Shown: positions 43,601 through 55,500 of the stretch, one piece after another | Layout: each line of letters starts with the position of its first letter | Position numbering within the stretch: position 1 is the first letter of the stretch | Origin: Phytophthora quininea | Taxonomy: Eukaryota > Oomycota > Peronosporomycetes > Peronosporales > Peronosporaceae | Reading direction: 5' to 3' | DNA: 64,000 bases | NCBI GenBank assembly: GCA_011947345.1 | Contig: JAAVTG010000584.1 | Span: 62,001 to 126,000, forward strand | The notes under the pieces: model-generated | The model's database searches: none | Seen by the model: only the letters and a program-made list of their open reading frames with translations | Told to the model about the DNA's origin: nothing | Position numbers and translations under genes: made by a program

Positions 43601-44804
43601 TCTGCAGCAGCAAATGGAATTGGAACAGCACCAGATGGAGCAGCGCCAGATGGAGCAGCAGTGTAAGTTAGAAAAGCAACGTCAAATGGAGCAGCAACGC
43701 CAAGCGGCTGAGCAGCAGCGTCGCGAGGAACAAAAGCGCCAGGAACAGGAGCGGTTGAAGAAACAGCGCCAGGAAGCAAAACGAATGGAGAAGGAACTTC
43801 GAGAGCAACAGCGCCGACAGCAAGAGCAGTTAGAGCAGCAAAGACGGGAGCAAGAGCGCCGGCAACAGGAGCAGCAACGCCAGGAGCAACAGCGTCTGGA
43901 GCAGGAGCGTCGAGAAAAGCAGCGCATTGAGGAGCAACGGCAGGAGCAGCGTCGTATGGAGCAGCAGCGACTAGAACAGCAGCAGCGTCTTGAGCAACAA
44001 CGGCAGGAGCAGCAGCGGAAGGAAAAGCAACGCCAGGAGCAACAACATCTGGAGCAACAGCGCCAAGAACAACAACGTCGCCAACAGGAACACCAGCGAC
44101 TAGAGCTTCAGCGCCGACAGCAAGAGCAACAGCGCCAGTTCCAACGTAGCAAGGCGCCGAGTCTGCCCCAAGTCGTTCAGCAACCAGGTTCGTCGCACTT
44201 GCAAATGCTGAGCCACCAGCAACTGCAGCAACAAGCTGCGATCCAGCAGCAGCAGCAGCAGCACTCTCGTCAGATGCAGCACCCTCTCTACGGCGACATG
44301 TCCAAGGGGATGATGATGTCGTCAGGAATGGGCGCGCCTCAGCAGGAGATCTACGCCCAGCAAGCTGCCCAGATGGGCATGGACATGCACGACGTCGTGC
44401 GCCACCAAGACTCGGGGCACTTCGCCCCGTCGACAGGCTTGCGCGGGAGCCCTTATATGTCTTCCAGTGACGTCGCCCGCAACGCTGGACAGCAACCGGC
44501 ACCAACGGCACCCCGCACCAGTTTCTACGGCGATGACGGTCAGGCAGGCCAGCTCCACTCGCAAGATGTCTTTGGCACGCAGAGTGTCCCTGGTCAACAA
44601 CGGCAGCAGCTTCAAGACCATCACTTGTTCGCGAACGAACTACAGCAGCAACAGCAGCAGCCAGGACCACCGCAGTCGCGCCCGATGGTGGGGCAGGATT
44701 TCCTCATGGGTCGAGGCTACCGCGATCTGAACGGCAACAACATGACGCATCCCGGCATGGACCCTCCTGACAACAGCGATGTGAATATGGGAGACTGGAG
44801 CTAG
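40624..44804 (+). CDS. RAMA-PHD finger-coiled-coil-Gln-rich chromatin protein
   Basis: About 1,314 residues after repair, from four exons with introns at 40883-40960, 41161-41231 and 41939-42027; all splices keep frame. Residues about 20-130 form a RAMA domain (FIEENLLTSGPKKLYVSYY, DLLPDGSIRFKDALYTSP, KTDAGWSSMYSAATGESL). A PHD finger follows: CAVCKKEAATDFIDCNAC, HFKC and WFCEKC supply the zinc ligands. Next come an acidic region and a roughly 400-residue helical domain. The last part is a long Gln/Arg/Glu repeat (QQRQEQQRLEQE-type) and a Gln/Met/Pro-rich tail. One A lost near 41444 and one G lost near 43175 split it into apparent separate frames. PHD fingers read histone tails and RAMA is predicted to bind modified DNA. 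Confidence 0.78.
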
Positions 44805-44954
44805 GCAAAATCGTGTAGCACAGCAAATGAAATGTTCATCTCAATCAACACCAGCTTTTTCTCTTTCTATTGTGTCGTCCCCGGCGCATAAATACAAACA
44901 CACGTCGCCAAGTATGTGGGTAGAGCTGGCTGCCTACTTGCTCGGCGCCTTATT

Positions 44955-46347
44955 TCAGACCGAGACCGACCGAGCCAAGACAGCGAGACGCTGCTGCAAG
45001 TGCGTCTCCAGCTGTCGCTGCGCCTCGAGTGCGCGCTCCTGGTCCTGCTCGACCGCGCGTTTCCATCGGTCGAGCAGCTCCAGCTTCTCGATCACGAGCT
45101 TGTGAGTCATCACCATCGTGTTCTCACACGCGGGGAGTCTCCTCACAGCTTCCAGCGCCAGAGCACTGCGAGGGTCAAAGTTGGTTCGTGCTCGCCGAAC
45201 AAAGTCACTCACGACCTGCGGGAACTTTGGGAGCTTCAAGTGCTGCAGCTCCGGCGCGAACTGTCGATACCGTCGACGAGCTTCAGGCTGGATGCCGATT
45301 GCTGCGGCCTCCATGAGCTGGCCAGCCTCCACCGTGAGAGCAAAGGGGCCGTTGGCGAACTCCTGGCCGAACCAGAGTACTGCGACGACACAATCGTGGC
45401 CAGCGCCATGCGCAACAGCTGCAGCGCCTGGTGGTACAGACCCGAGCAGCGGTCGATCTGCTTCTTAATGGACTCGCAGGCTTGCGCCTCCGAGGCGTAC
45501 ATGGCAACGTTGGTGTGCATCTGCACGGCGTCGGGGAGACGCAGCGTGCGCAGGAGCATCCCCAAGATACGCTGCTTCTCGTCCTCGAGCTGCGCGAGAC
45601 GCTCGTCAACGTCCACCTCCTCCTCGAACAAGTAGCTGTCCTCTTTGTCAACGCAAGAGCCGCTGCGGACGACGTCGTCCTCCTCTTCTGGCTGGACACT
45701 AAAGCTGAGTCCGCTCCTGGAGCTCGAGAAGGACGAGCGGCGCTTCCATTCGTCCACGAGGGAGCTGGAGCGTCTCTCCAGTCGCTGCAGCTCGGCGTCG
45801 GTGCGCACGGCCTCGGCCATGTGGTGGCCGAGTTTCTTCTTGATCTCTTCGGCCTTGCGCTTCTGCTGGCCGGACGAGCCCGTGGCCATGGACAGGTACT
45901 TCTTGAGCACGCCGCGGTCCTGCTGAGCCTCGTATTGCTGGATCATCTGCTTCTGCTCGTCGCGCACGCGCACAGAGCGGCGCCGAGCGCGAGAGAGCTC
46001 GCTCTGCACGACGACCATCTCTGGGTTGGGCTCGGCGGCGTCGCCGGCCTCGGCGGAGAAGGCGTCCATCTGCTGGATGCGCTGCAGCCTCGCCACCTCG
46101 GCGCTTAGCTCCTCGAAGCGGTGGAAGAGGCCTCTGTCCACGGCCTGGCGCATCCAGGGGCTGTCTTTCCCCAGCAGGGGCTGGTGGTCTGCCGACGAGG
46201 GCATGCTCTGGGTGCGGCTGCGACCGGACTGGGAGCGGGTCGCACTGGCCGCGGGCGGGGCCAGCGGCGGCACTTTGGTAGAGGGTTTCAAGCTGCAGCT
46301 CGCCAGCTCCTCTCGCTGCGGGACGGCGCCATCAAGCTCGGCGCCAT
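44955..46347 (-). CDS. Coiled-coil protein of unknown function (frameshifted)
   Basis: About 464 residues after repair. The N-terminus is Pro/Ser-rich, from the ATG at 46347 (MAPSLMAPS). A helical region follows with [38 protein letters not shown] and [16 protein letters not shown]. The middle has [19 protein letters not shown] and a conserved-looking stretch with [19 protein letters not shown]. The C-terminal 120 residues ([18 protein letters not shown], ending [18 protein letters not shown]) lie in another frame after a lost base near 45375; a second loss near 46330 places the start. There are no membrane segments or recognised domain. A cytoskeletal or trafficking role would be a guess. 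Confidence 0.6.
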
Positions 46348-46971
46348 GGCGGAGGGGGCGGGGAGCCGGACGCGTCGAACGCGGAAGTAGCCGCGGAGGG
46401 GAGTCTGCGGAGCGCGGAGCTTGTTGGACTGTGACACCCGCTCGACCGGCCGTTGCTGGGCCGCGGGGCTTCTTTGCGGAGTTAGTGTCGCTAGCCTGGG
46501 CGGCGGGCGTGACTGGCAGCAGAAGCGGCGCGACGGTTAGGGCTCCCGCGCTGTCTGGCCAATCCCCGCCACGCCAGTGCGGCGCATCACAGCCAGCGTC
46601 TGAGTCCGTGGCCGTTCGGTGGCGCGAAGGGTACGGCGCGGCGGCCACCTGAATTTTTCGCCCGCGCCGGGCCGATCTGCCTCGGTCTTCGAGGCATGGA
46701 GGGCCTCGCAAGGCTTCGTCGGCGTCAAGAGAGCGAGCTGCTGCGTTGGCTTGTGCGAGATTCGGGGCGGAGCGAGTTCAACGGAACCCGCGACGTTGCG
46801 GCTCGTCCCCACATTTCGCACCAAACGAGCTCTCATGCGAAAGTCGAGCGGCCACGACCACCCGTTTCGCGGCGATGCGTTTTGAGCTAGGTGGCTTTGC
46901 TGGTCAATGTTGACAACGAGAGCCCAGTGCTGGGGCCGGCAGTCGATGTGCTGCACGTGGTCGGAGCTGGC
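46348..46971. other. Intergenic region left of foldback 2
   Basis: GC-rich, with open frames on both strands that show no recognisable content. It should contain the promoter of the coiled-coil gene, cut off on its distal side by the foldback element. Confidence 0.35.
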
Positions 46972-47805
46972 GATGACGGGACGAGTCGAGGCGCCTCCAA
47001 TCATGCGATTACGAGCGCAGCAGTACCCCGCGCTTGAAGGTGCTGGCAGAGCAGAGACTTTGACCGTCAACGACGGCCGCTCGACGCACCCAGGAGCCAC
47101 CGCTCGAGACGTCTCTGCCCGTCCATAGGCACACACGGGGCCACTTACTCGTGTGTCGGTGCCTCCATGGCCTCACCGCCAGCACGCCTTGGGCGGACAG
47201 CACACCGCTCTCCGCCTGCTTCGAGACCGCAACGCCAGCGCGGAGCTGACGGAGCTCCCAGTCACGTCGTCGGGATGCGCATCAACTGGACCTGTGACTA
47301 GCGCCACAAAATCAAACTTTTCGACCCGATATCGGATGGTCGGCAGCTAATGCCGGAAGCACGCAACATGGTTGACTCGCGTTAGCGGCGTAATGGCACG
47401 CCCGTAGGAAGCGACATGCGCGCAAGTGCATGTATCTCGAAGGCAACGCGAACGAATTGAGCTCGACTAGCATCCGATGCGACTCAAAAAAAAGTGTAGC
47501 CATCGGTTCATTCGGTGACAAGTGCCGTTTCGTCATGGCCGATCCAGTGCGGATACTCAGTGGTGCTGGCAAGCGCAGATACGAAAGACCTCGTGTGGCG
47601 GGCGAGCGGGACTGAGCTCTTATTCTCTCGAGCTTGGCGGAGCGGGGTTGGCGATTTTCCTGCCAAGAGTCCCGTTGCAGAGATCACTAGCGAAATGGTG
47701 CCGTGAAACGGATGAGCTTGGCCAGCTGCGAGGAAACGGCAAGGGTTCGTTCCTCGTTGACGGGAAACTCGTCGCCAGGAACGCCAGCATGAAACGCTAC
47801 ATGAC
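46972..47805 (+). repeat. Foldback 2, left arm
   Basis: 834 bases pairing with 48400-49235 in inverted orientation. The outer half is GC-rich. Confidence 0.85.
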
Positions 47806-48399
47806 CGCAAATTACTTGTGAGGTGATTGATTTGTGCCAACAGAAATCGTCGACGGAAATGGTGTACACGATCAAACTCACTTTTATATGAACAAACCTT
47901 TCCTCTCTTTCTTGGCGTGCTGGGGAATCGATTTTCTAATTGAACTACCCGAACACTGACAAAAATCAACTGATCTATCCTTTGGCGCACCAATATCCTC
48001 TACGTTTTGTATCTCCATGTGATGGCATTTTTATTATGCGGACGAATCTACGAGGATAAACCCTGTGGCTAGTTTCGGCTGATGACAATTCGTATATGGA
48101 TGTTTTTGCCTTAGTACACCGTATTTGATCAACTTGAAACATGGGCAGTCTCGACAGCAAGCGAAAACTGTTAAGGTTGTGGTAGTAGAGGGGTCGAAAA
48201 ACTCAGTTTGACAAGAATTCTACAATAATAGCAAGTTGCGACTCGCAACATTCAATTGTGATGCTAGGTCTTGCCTCACTTTCTAGTCTTCAGAAGTGTG
48301 ACAACCAATCCTCAAAAGGTGAGGGTAGTTCTCCATTTCATAACTTTATGGGATTTCATGTAAATGATAATCCTCATTAGTGGTTGCGACAATATCACA

Positions 48400-49235
48400 G
48401 TCATGTAGCGTTTCATGCTGGCGTTCCTGGCGACGAGTTTCCCCGTCAACGAGGAACGAACCCTTGCCGTTTCCTCGCAGCTGGCCAAGCTCATCCGTTT
48501 CACGGCACCATTTCGCTAGTGATCTCTGCAACGGGACTCTTGGCAGGAAAAATCGCCAACCCCGCTCCGCCAAGCTCGAGAGAATAAGAGCTCAGTCCCG
48601 CTCGCCCGCCACACGAGGTCTTTCGTATCTGCGCTTGCCAGCACCACTGAGTATCCGCACTGGATCGGCCATGACGAAACGGCACTTGTCACCGAATGAA
48701 CCGATGGCTACACTTTTTTTTGAGTCGCATCGGATGCTAGTCGAGCTCAATTCGTTCGCGTTGCCTTCGAGATACATGCACTTGCGCGCATGTCGCTTCC
48801 TACGGGCGTGCCATTACGCCGCTAACGCGAGTCAACCATGTTGCGTGCTTCCGGCATTAGCTGCCGACCATCCGATATCGGGTCGAAAAGTTTGATTTTG
48901 TGGCGCTAGTCACAGGTCCAGTTGATGCGCATCCCGACGACGTGACTGGGAGCTCCGTCAGCTCCGCGCTGGCGTTGCGGTCTCGAAGCAGGCGGAGAGC
49001 GGTGTGCTGTCCGCCCAAGGCGTGCTGGCGGCGAGGCCATGGAGGCACCGACACACGAGTAAGTGGCCCCGTGTGTGCCTATGGACGGGCAGAGACGTCT
49101 CGAGCGGTGGCTCCTGGGTGCGTCGAGCGGCCGTCGTTGACGGTCAAAGTCTCTGCTCTGCCAGCACCTTCAAGCGCGGGGTACTGCTGCGCTCGTAATC
49201 GCATGATTGGAGGCGCCTCGACTCGTCCCGTCATC
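48400..49235 (-). repeat. Foldback 2, right arm
   Basis: 836 bases, inverted copy of the left arm. The sequence CGTCATC is repeated directly at and just outside its outer end (49229-49242). Confidence 0.85.
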
Positions 49236-50164
49236 CGTCATCGGCGTGCACCGCAGCGGCCCCCGGGGCCGCAAAGAGGCCGACCAAAGTCAACTCGAGC
49301 AACATCGCGGCTTGCGTTGGATCTCGCTCTGTATCTAGGAGCTCACTTATACCAAAGTCCCCATGATAAGATGGACGGATAAAGTTGCCGACGGAGCGGT
49401 TAAGGGGCATGTTGGTCACACTTGCATCGGAACATGCTCCACGAGCAGGAGTGGGGTTAAGTAAGGCCTTACGCGCTTGAGCTTCACCAAGATATGCCGC
49501 ATGATAACCTCACCAACAACAACCGCAACATACCTGAAGACACCAGTCTCACAGAGATGATAGTGCACCGCCAGAAGAAACTCGAGAACGAGCCTCAACG
49601 TCCTGACGGTTGCGTGCTGCATGCGGCTCACCATCGCGCTGGTCCACGTGCTCGTGCCGCCGGTATCGATCAAGAGGACGAGAGCCACACGCGCCCGTAG
49701 AGTCGAGGCCCGGATTAATTTTTTTTCATCGATACGAAAAGGAGGTGCAGCCGGCATGGCTCGATGTATGCGGATTACGTCCGGGGGCGGCAGCGGCAGT
49801 ACTGAATTCGTCGTGTTCGTTCTCTTCTTGTAGCTCGTCCGGTTCGTGATGGCGCTTTTCATCTCGCTGATGGCCATCCATGTCCGATCTTGCTGGTAAA
49901 GCTTGGCGTCGAGGCACGAGCAGGACTAACAGCTTTCTTCACCATTTCCTACGGTGGACGACGTCGATAGTGCGGCGACGAAAGTTGATACAGTCGACGC
50001 TAACGTGGAATCCACTTGGCATATATTTTCCAAGTCTTTTTCGCCGAATTACACCCACTTTTGTCAGCCTATCTTACCCGCTTTTTTCGCCCCACTTGCC
50101 GACACTCCGACTACCACCCAGGCCGCAGCGTGTATACATCCAGAGCCCTCCAGACCCCGCCGCT
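49236..50164. other. Intergenic region right of foldback 2
   Basis: No gene that I can support. A 153-codon minus-strand frame (49416-49877) and shorter plus-strand frames overlap each other without recognised motifs. The part from about 50000 is probably the promoter and leader of the glutathione peroxidase gene. Confidence 0.35.
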
Positions 50165-51044
50165 ATGATGAAGCTGCCGACGGGATACGGCTGCGAGACC
50201 ACCAACGGAGACGACGGCAGCGCCGAGGACTGCCCCAACGGCGCACTGCGGCCGGCGCAGCAGAGCCAGCACCAGTTCCAGCACCTGCCCGTGGCCGTGG
50301 CGGTGCCCCTGACGGGCGTGGCCAGCCCCGACCGCGCTCGCAGCGGCGGCAGCGGCAGTGCGCCGTCCCGACGGAAGACGGCGCATAACTTCTCGTTCCG
50401 GTCGCTTACGGGCTCCAACTTCATCCGCCTGGCGGACTTTAAGGGCAAAGTGATCCTCATCGTGAACGTGGCGTCGCACTGCAACTCGACCACCAAGGCC
50501 TACGTGCAGCTCAACGACCTGGCCAAGCGCTTCCCCGACCTCGTGATCATCGGCTGCCCGTGCAACCAGTTCGGCCACCAGGAGAACCTCAACGGAGACG
50601 AGATCTACCAGAGCCTGAGACACATCCGCCCCGGCAAGGGCTTCGAGCCGGCCTTCCAGCTCACGGAGAAGGTCGAGGTGAACGGCGCCAACGCCCACGC
50701 GCTCTTTAACTTCCTGCGTATCACGCTGCCCTACCCGTGCGACCGCACGCTGCTGGACGAGATGTCGACGCCCAGCGGCGTCTTCTCGCACCCGATGCGC
50801 CTCATCTGGATGCCCGTGACCCGCGCAGATGTCAGCTGGAACTTTGAAAAGGTGCGTGGCGGCCAGTCTGCCGAGTGAGTGTGTAGCTGGTTTCTAATGT
50901 GTCCAATTGTGTCTTTTGTAGTTCCTCATCAGTCCCGATGGCACGCCGTACAAGCGCTACAGCCCCAAGCTGGACTTTACAGGCATGATCGAGGACATCA
51001 AATTCCTCTCCAAGGTGGACGTGGCCAACGAGAAAGAGCTCTAA
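50165..51044 (+). CDS. Glutathione peroxidase-like thiol peroxidase
   Basis: Two exons, 50165-50851 and 50922-51044, with a 70-base phase-0 intron (a CTAAT branch-like site lies before the acceptor); 269 residues. The family blocks are KVILIVNVASHCNSTTKAYV (peroxidatic Cys), IIGCPCNQFGHQENLNGDEI (Gln and second Cys) and WNFEKFLISPDG (Trp-Asn). The active-site residue is Cys (TGC), not selenocysteine, so thioredoxin-linked reduction of hydroperoxides is likely, as in plant and protist enzymes. About 75 extra N-terminal residues, Gly/Ser/Gln-rich, precede the fold; they do not look like a clear signal peptide. The frame extends further upstream, but I chose the first ATG of the tandem pair at 50165. 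Confidence 0.88.
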
Positions 51045-51440
51045 TAAGTCTGACACCAAGAGATGGAGAACCCCAACTTAGAGCGAATGGGCTAAAGAAC
51101 ACACCTCAGGCAGCAGCGGACGGCAGCTATTGCCGCGCGCGCCAAGCCAGAGCGGAAAAAGGATCCAGGACCCCGATATGTGTTTTGTGCGCTCGACGTC
51201 TACGCGGTATGAGTAGGAAGAAGCAGCAAATCGCTGACGTGCTTCTAAAATCGCAATATTTCGCCACAAAATTCGCGTTCATATTGTTACATTTCAATCC
51301 CATTAGCTCTCCTTTTCGTCCAATGAAAAGTGCCATTGTATTTTCCGAGTCATTGGTTGTGCGCCACAGTCAGTCACTCGCGCAGCTCCACCGGAACTGC
51401 TCTGCCTGCCTGCTGCCGCTCCCGCTAACCGCCCGCCAAG
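51045..51440. other. Intergenic region, MAK16 promoter
   Basis: CCAAT occurs at 51320-51324 and its complement ATTGG at 51352-51356, 85-120 bases upstream of the MAK16 ATG. No gene is seen. Confidence 0.4.
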
Positions 51441-52432
51441 ATGCAGCACGACGAAGTGATCTGGGGTGTCATCTCCAAGCAGTTCTGCTCCTTCAAGAGC
51501 AAGTACGTGCGCAGTTTGTGTCCATGTTTGTCAAACTCTTTTGCTGACCGCTCCGCTGCAGATTGCCAGGCACCGGCAACATGTTCTGCAGCAACCCGTA
51601 CAACGTCACGGGCCTGTGCAACCGCAGCGCCTGCCCATTGGCCAACAGCCGCTACGCCACGATCCGCGAGCACGACGGCGTGTGCTTCCTGTACATGAAG
51701 ACCATCGAGCGAGCGCACACGCCCAACCGGCTCTGGGAGCGCGTCAAGCTGAGCAAGAACTACACCAAGTCGCTGGCGCAGATCGACGAGCAGCTGCAGT
51801 TCTGGCCCAAGAAGCTCATCCACAGGAACAAGCAGCGACTGACCAAGATCCACCAGTACCTCATGCGCATGCGCAAGCTGACGCTCAAGACCAAGCCCAA
51901 ACTAGTGGTCATCAACAAGAAGATTGAGCGTCGCGAGAAGCGCCGAGAGAAGAAGGCCATGGACGCAGCCAAACTCGACAACTCGATCGAGAAGGAGCTG
52001 CTCGAGCGCCTGCAGAAGGGAACCTACGGCGATATTTATAATTTCCCCGAGCGCGAGTTCTCCAAAGTGCTGGAGAGCAAGGGCAAGCGCCAGACCATGG
52101 AGGAGGAGAGCGAGGGCGAAGAGGAAGGCGAGTACGAACTGGAGGGCGAAGAGGACGACGACGAAGATGTCGGACAGGTCGAGTACGTCGAGAACTTTGA
52201 GGAGGACGAGAGCGATCTGGAGGACCTGGCCGACGAGTTTGCGGTGGGTGACGAGGTGTCGGACTCAGATGCGTCTAGCGACGAGGAAGACGCGCCGATA
52301 AAGTCCAAGAAGCGCAAGGCACCGTCGTCGGATTCCAAGAAGAGCAAGAAGCCAAAGAAACCCAAGGGACCGTACGTCGAGATTGAGTACGAACAGGAAC
52401 AGGAAACTGCTGGCGGCGATCTCAACTGGTAG
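51441..52432 (+). CDS. MAK16: MAK16, 60S ribosome biogenesis factor
   Basis: Exons 51441-51502 and 51562-52432, with a 59-base phase-2 intron early in the gene; 310 residues. The protein begins [19 protein letters not shown] and continues [72 protein letters not shown] and [15 protein letters not shown]. These match MAK16 nearly block for block. MAK16 acts in the nucleolus on pre-60S particles and binds a zinc or iron-sulphur site through its Cys residues. The C-terminal third is a long acidic stretch followed by a Lys-rich tail ([15 protein letters not shown]), normal for the family. No frame problem. Confidence 0.95.
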
Positions 52433-52562
52433 ACGAGTATTTGACCTGGTTGGTCCCGCTCCGAGAGGAAATCCAAATAGAATATTGTTGCACGTGAAGA
52501 TTGATGGCGCGGTTAATTTACCAAACTCAAATACTTATTCATTGCAAAGTGTACATGGTTGT

Positions 52563-55500
52563 CTACTGCTGGTGGCATTCAGGTCGGGCTTCCACTTTCG
52601 GATCCTCTTGACTATCGCCAGCGATCGCATTGAGCTCGGTAGTTGAAAGCAAGAAGCCGCCCGTCTTGACCGGACTTGGCTTCTGTTCTGGTGCTGGGGA
52701 TGTGATGGGACTGTCATTGTCATCGTCACCATGTAGATGGACAATATCACCTCCAGCTTTCTTGCCACCAGCATCGACACCGAGCATCTTGGCTGCCTCA
52801 GCAGCAGATCCGTCGAACGTCCCCGTGATCGTTGGCTCCTCGTTCTCCTTGTCAGCCTGCGAAGGTTTGATCAACTGCTGCTTCAACTGGCGGATCTCTA
52901 CGTGGAGGTTGAGATTCTCCTCCTTCAAGTACGAGACCTCATTCCTCTGCTCCTGGAGTGCGGCCATTTCGCCCTCGAGCGTTTCCACTCGATCAATCTT
53001 TTCCTTTAGCAGAGTTTGCATCTGCTGAATCTCATGCTCAGTCTTCTCGCGCTCGTCGTGAAATGCTGCACGCATTTCTGCCTTGATCTGGTTCGCTTGC
53101 TGCTTCTCAGCGCTCAGCGCCTCACGAAGCTCCTCAAGACGCTCCTTGGTCAGATGAAGCTCCTCGCCCTTGCGCTCCATCAAACGCTGCGTCTCCTTTT
53201 CATTGTGAGCCCGTTCCTGCTCTGCCTCATTTAAGCTTTTTGTAGTCTCTGCACTGTCGCCTGCAGTTGCTGTCGATCCTTCTTGAGCTTACGGAACAAG
53301 TCAAGCGTGTCCGTTGTCATCTTGACCTTTTCCAGCTTGTCAATTCGCGCTTTCTGCTTGTCCACGAGTTTCTCGATGCTTTCCTTGGCCAACTGTTCCT
53401 CCACAAGCTTGTTGTGGTATTGGGCAGCCTCGCTCTGGGCAGACTTGAGCTCCTCCTCGAGGTTTTCCAATTCGTTCAGTTTAGTCTCGGCGTCCGCGCA
53501 TTTGAGAGACAACTCGTGAATTTCGTCACGAAGCTGCTCTTCGGCATTGCTGCGCTCAGTCACCAGGGCAGAATACCTTTCATGAAGTTCTCGCCTTTCG
53601 TCATCCAGCTCCTCGCACTTGGCTTGCAGCGCCTCCTGGCGGCTCTTTACCTGGTTCTGCCAATCCTCCTGCTCGCCAACTTGGCTCTCCAATTCCTCTT
53701 GCTTTGCTTCGGCTGCGCGGCGGAGTTCTTCGTTAACGGCGTGTAGTCGTCGGATTTCACCATCCACATTCTTCTTGTACTCGTCTAGCTCTTCCTGGCT
53801 CTCGTCGAACTGCTCGCGAATGCTGTTCATTTGACGCAAAAGCTCCTGCTCTCTCTCCTCCCACTTGGCATTGACAGTCTCCAACTCGTGTTGGACAGCT
53901 TGAAGCTTCTCCAACAGCTCCGAGCCAAGCTGTTTGGACTTCAGCAGTTCTTCCTCCAATTGCTGCACGTTTTGCTCACTTTGCAAAGCAGCTAATTGCT
54001 CACGAAGTTGCTCTTGCTCAGCAGTCATGCGCGCAAACTCCCTTTCGGCCATCTCCTGCTTCCTGTGCCACTCCTCATCTTGATCCCGCACTTTTAGTCG
54101 TGCATCTGCTAGCTGGATTTCGAGTGCCGTCACTTGAAAAGCAAGTTCAGCTTCCTTCTCTTGTGCTGCCAGAAGCTCTGCGTCCTGCGTCGAATCGTTA
54201 ATCCCTCGACTACCATGTGACTCTCGTTGCAACTGTTTCTCCAACGACACTATTCTATCTTGCAGTGCCATTTCCTTCGTCTCTGCTGCAGTCATGCGCT
54301 GTTGTCTTTGGAAACGAAGCTCCTCTTCCTCCTCCTTTGCCTTCGCCAAGGTGTCTGCCATCTTTGCGAGCTCCTTCTCCTTCACCTCTTGAGCATGAGT
54401 GACTGTATCCAGCTCCGTCTGCATTGCTCGTAATTTCTCCGTGAGGTCTGCAATGGTGTGTGAGTCATCTTTGACGTTATTACGCAGCACAGAGAGTGTT
54501 TCCTCGTACGACTTGACGTCAAGTTCTAGCCTTTCACGGAAACTTGTCTCCTTGTCCAGACGAGCCTGTAGCTGTTCCTCCACGTTACCAGCCTCGACAT
54601 TAAAGGAAATGGAGGGGCGTTCATCGTGATCAGCTTGCAACGACGCTGAGTCAGCCTGCGTTTTCGTAATCTCCTGCTCGAGCCGGGCATTGCTCTCTTC
54701 CAGTCTTGTATTTGCTGACTGGGTGTCTATTAACTGGGTCTGTAGTTTTGTCAACTTTTCTGCAGACGACATGACCTGCTCCTGCATCTCCCGTAGCAGT
54801 GCGTCTTTTTCGTCTGCGGCGACCGTCAGCGCCATCCTTTCTTCAGATACTTCCATCAGCTGAGCTTCCAACGCCCGAAGCTCATCAACGCAATCGTCTC
54901 GCTCGCGTGACAGTTTTTGGAGGTTGTCTGTCATTGTCTTGACGTCGTCGTTCAACGCAACGTATTGAGCGTGTAACGAGTTATCGTCAGTGCTGCTCTC
55001 CTGGTGCTCGCCATTCCGTTGGGAAATTAAATTGTCTTCCGTGCTCATTTGCACATTCTCATAGTCAGCCCTCAATGTGTCAAAGGCTGCTCTAAGCGCG
55101 CGTAGCTCAGTATCACACATATCAACGTCCGCATCAACCGCTGCATTATCTGCCGCCTTTAACTCCTGGCTTCTGGAAGCAAGACGTTCCTTTTCGGTCT
55201 TCAGGTCGTTTATCGTTTGCTGCAGAGTCTCAACCTCGCTAGTGTGTTTAGTGCGCATCTGCGAAATCGTCATTAGCTTCGCATCAAGTTGAGCTTGAGT
55301 AACTTTTGCAATGTGCTCTTTCTCCATCAAAGCTTCGCTCATTTCGTAACCTTGTCGTTGCGATCCGTCGAGCTCCTGATTGATTCGCTCCACCTCATCC
55401 TGCAGTTCTTCCTTTTCTAACGCTGCTTGCTCATAATCCGTCTTCAACTGCGCAAGCTCCTGCATAATACTTTGCAGCTGGCCAGCAAGATTAACCATAG

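Larger units (their letters stand above)
46972..49235. mobile_element. Second foldback-type element (834/836-bp inverted arms)
   Basis: 2,264 bases: left arm 46972-47805, loop 47806-48399 (594 bases, AT-rich), right arm 48400-49235. Arms are nearly identical over their whole length. The two differences in length fall at homopolymers (TTTT against AAAAA near 47653/48550, GGG against CCCC near 47762/48441). Ends read GATGACGGGACGAG inward, unrelated to the ends of the first foldback. No protein is encoded; mirrored open frames in the two arms are side effects of the repeat. No clear target duplication was found. Likely a non-autonomous DNA transposon. Confidence 0.75.

Noticed and set aside
43519..44670. 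383-codon minus-strand open frame, Ala/Val/Pro-rich
   Set aside because: It is the complement of the Gln/Arg-rich repeat of the RAMA-PHD gene; the repetitive codons keep the opposite strand open.
47312..48895. Mirror open frames in the foldback 2 arms
   Set aside because: Also products of the inverted repeat; composition and lack of motifs do not support coding.
49416..49877. 153-codon minus-strand frame beginning MAISEMKSAI
   Set aside because: It overlaps competing frames of similar quality, has no recognised domain, and lies next to a transposon; not enough to call a gene.
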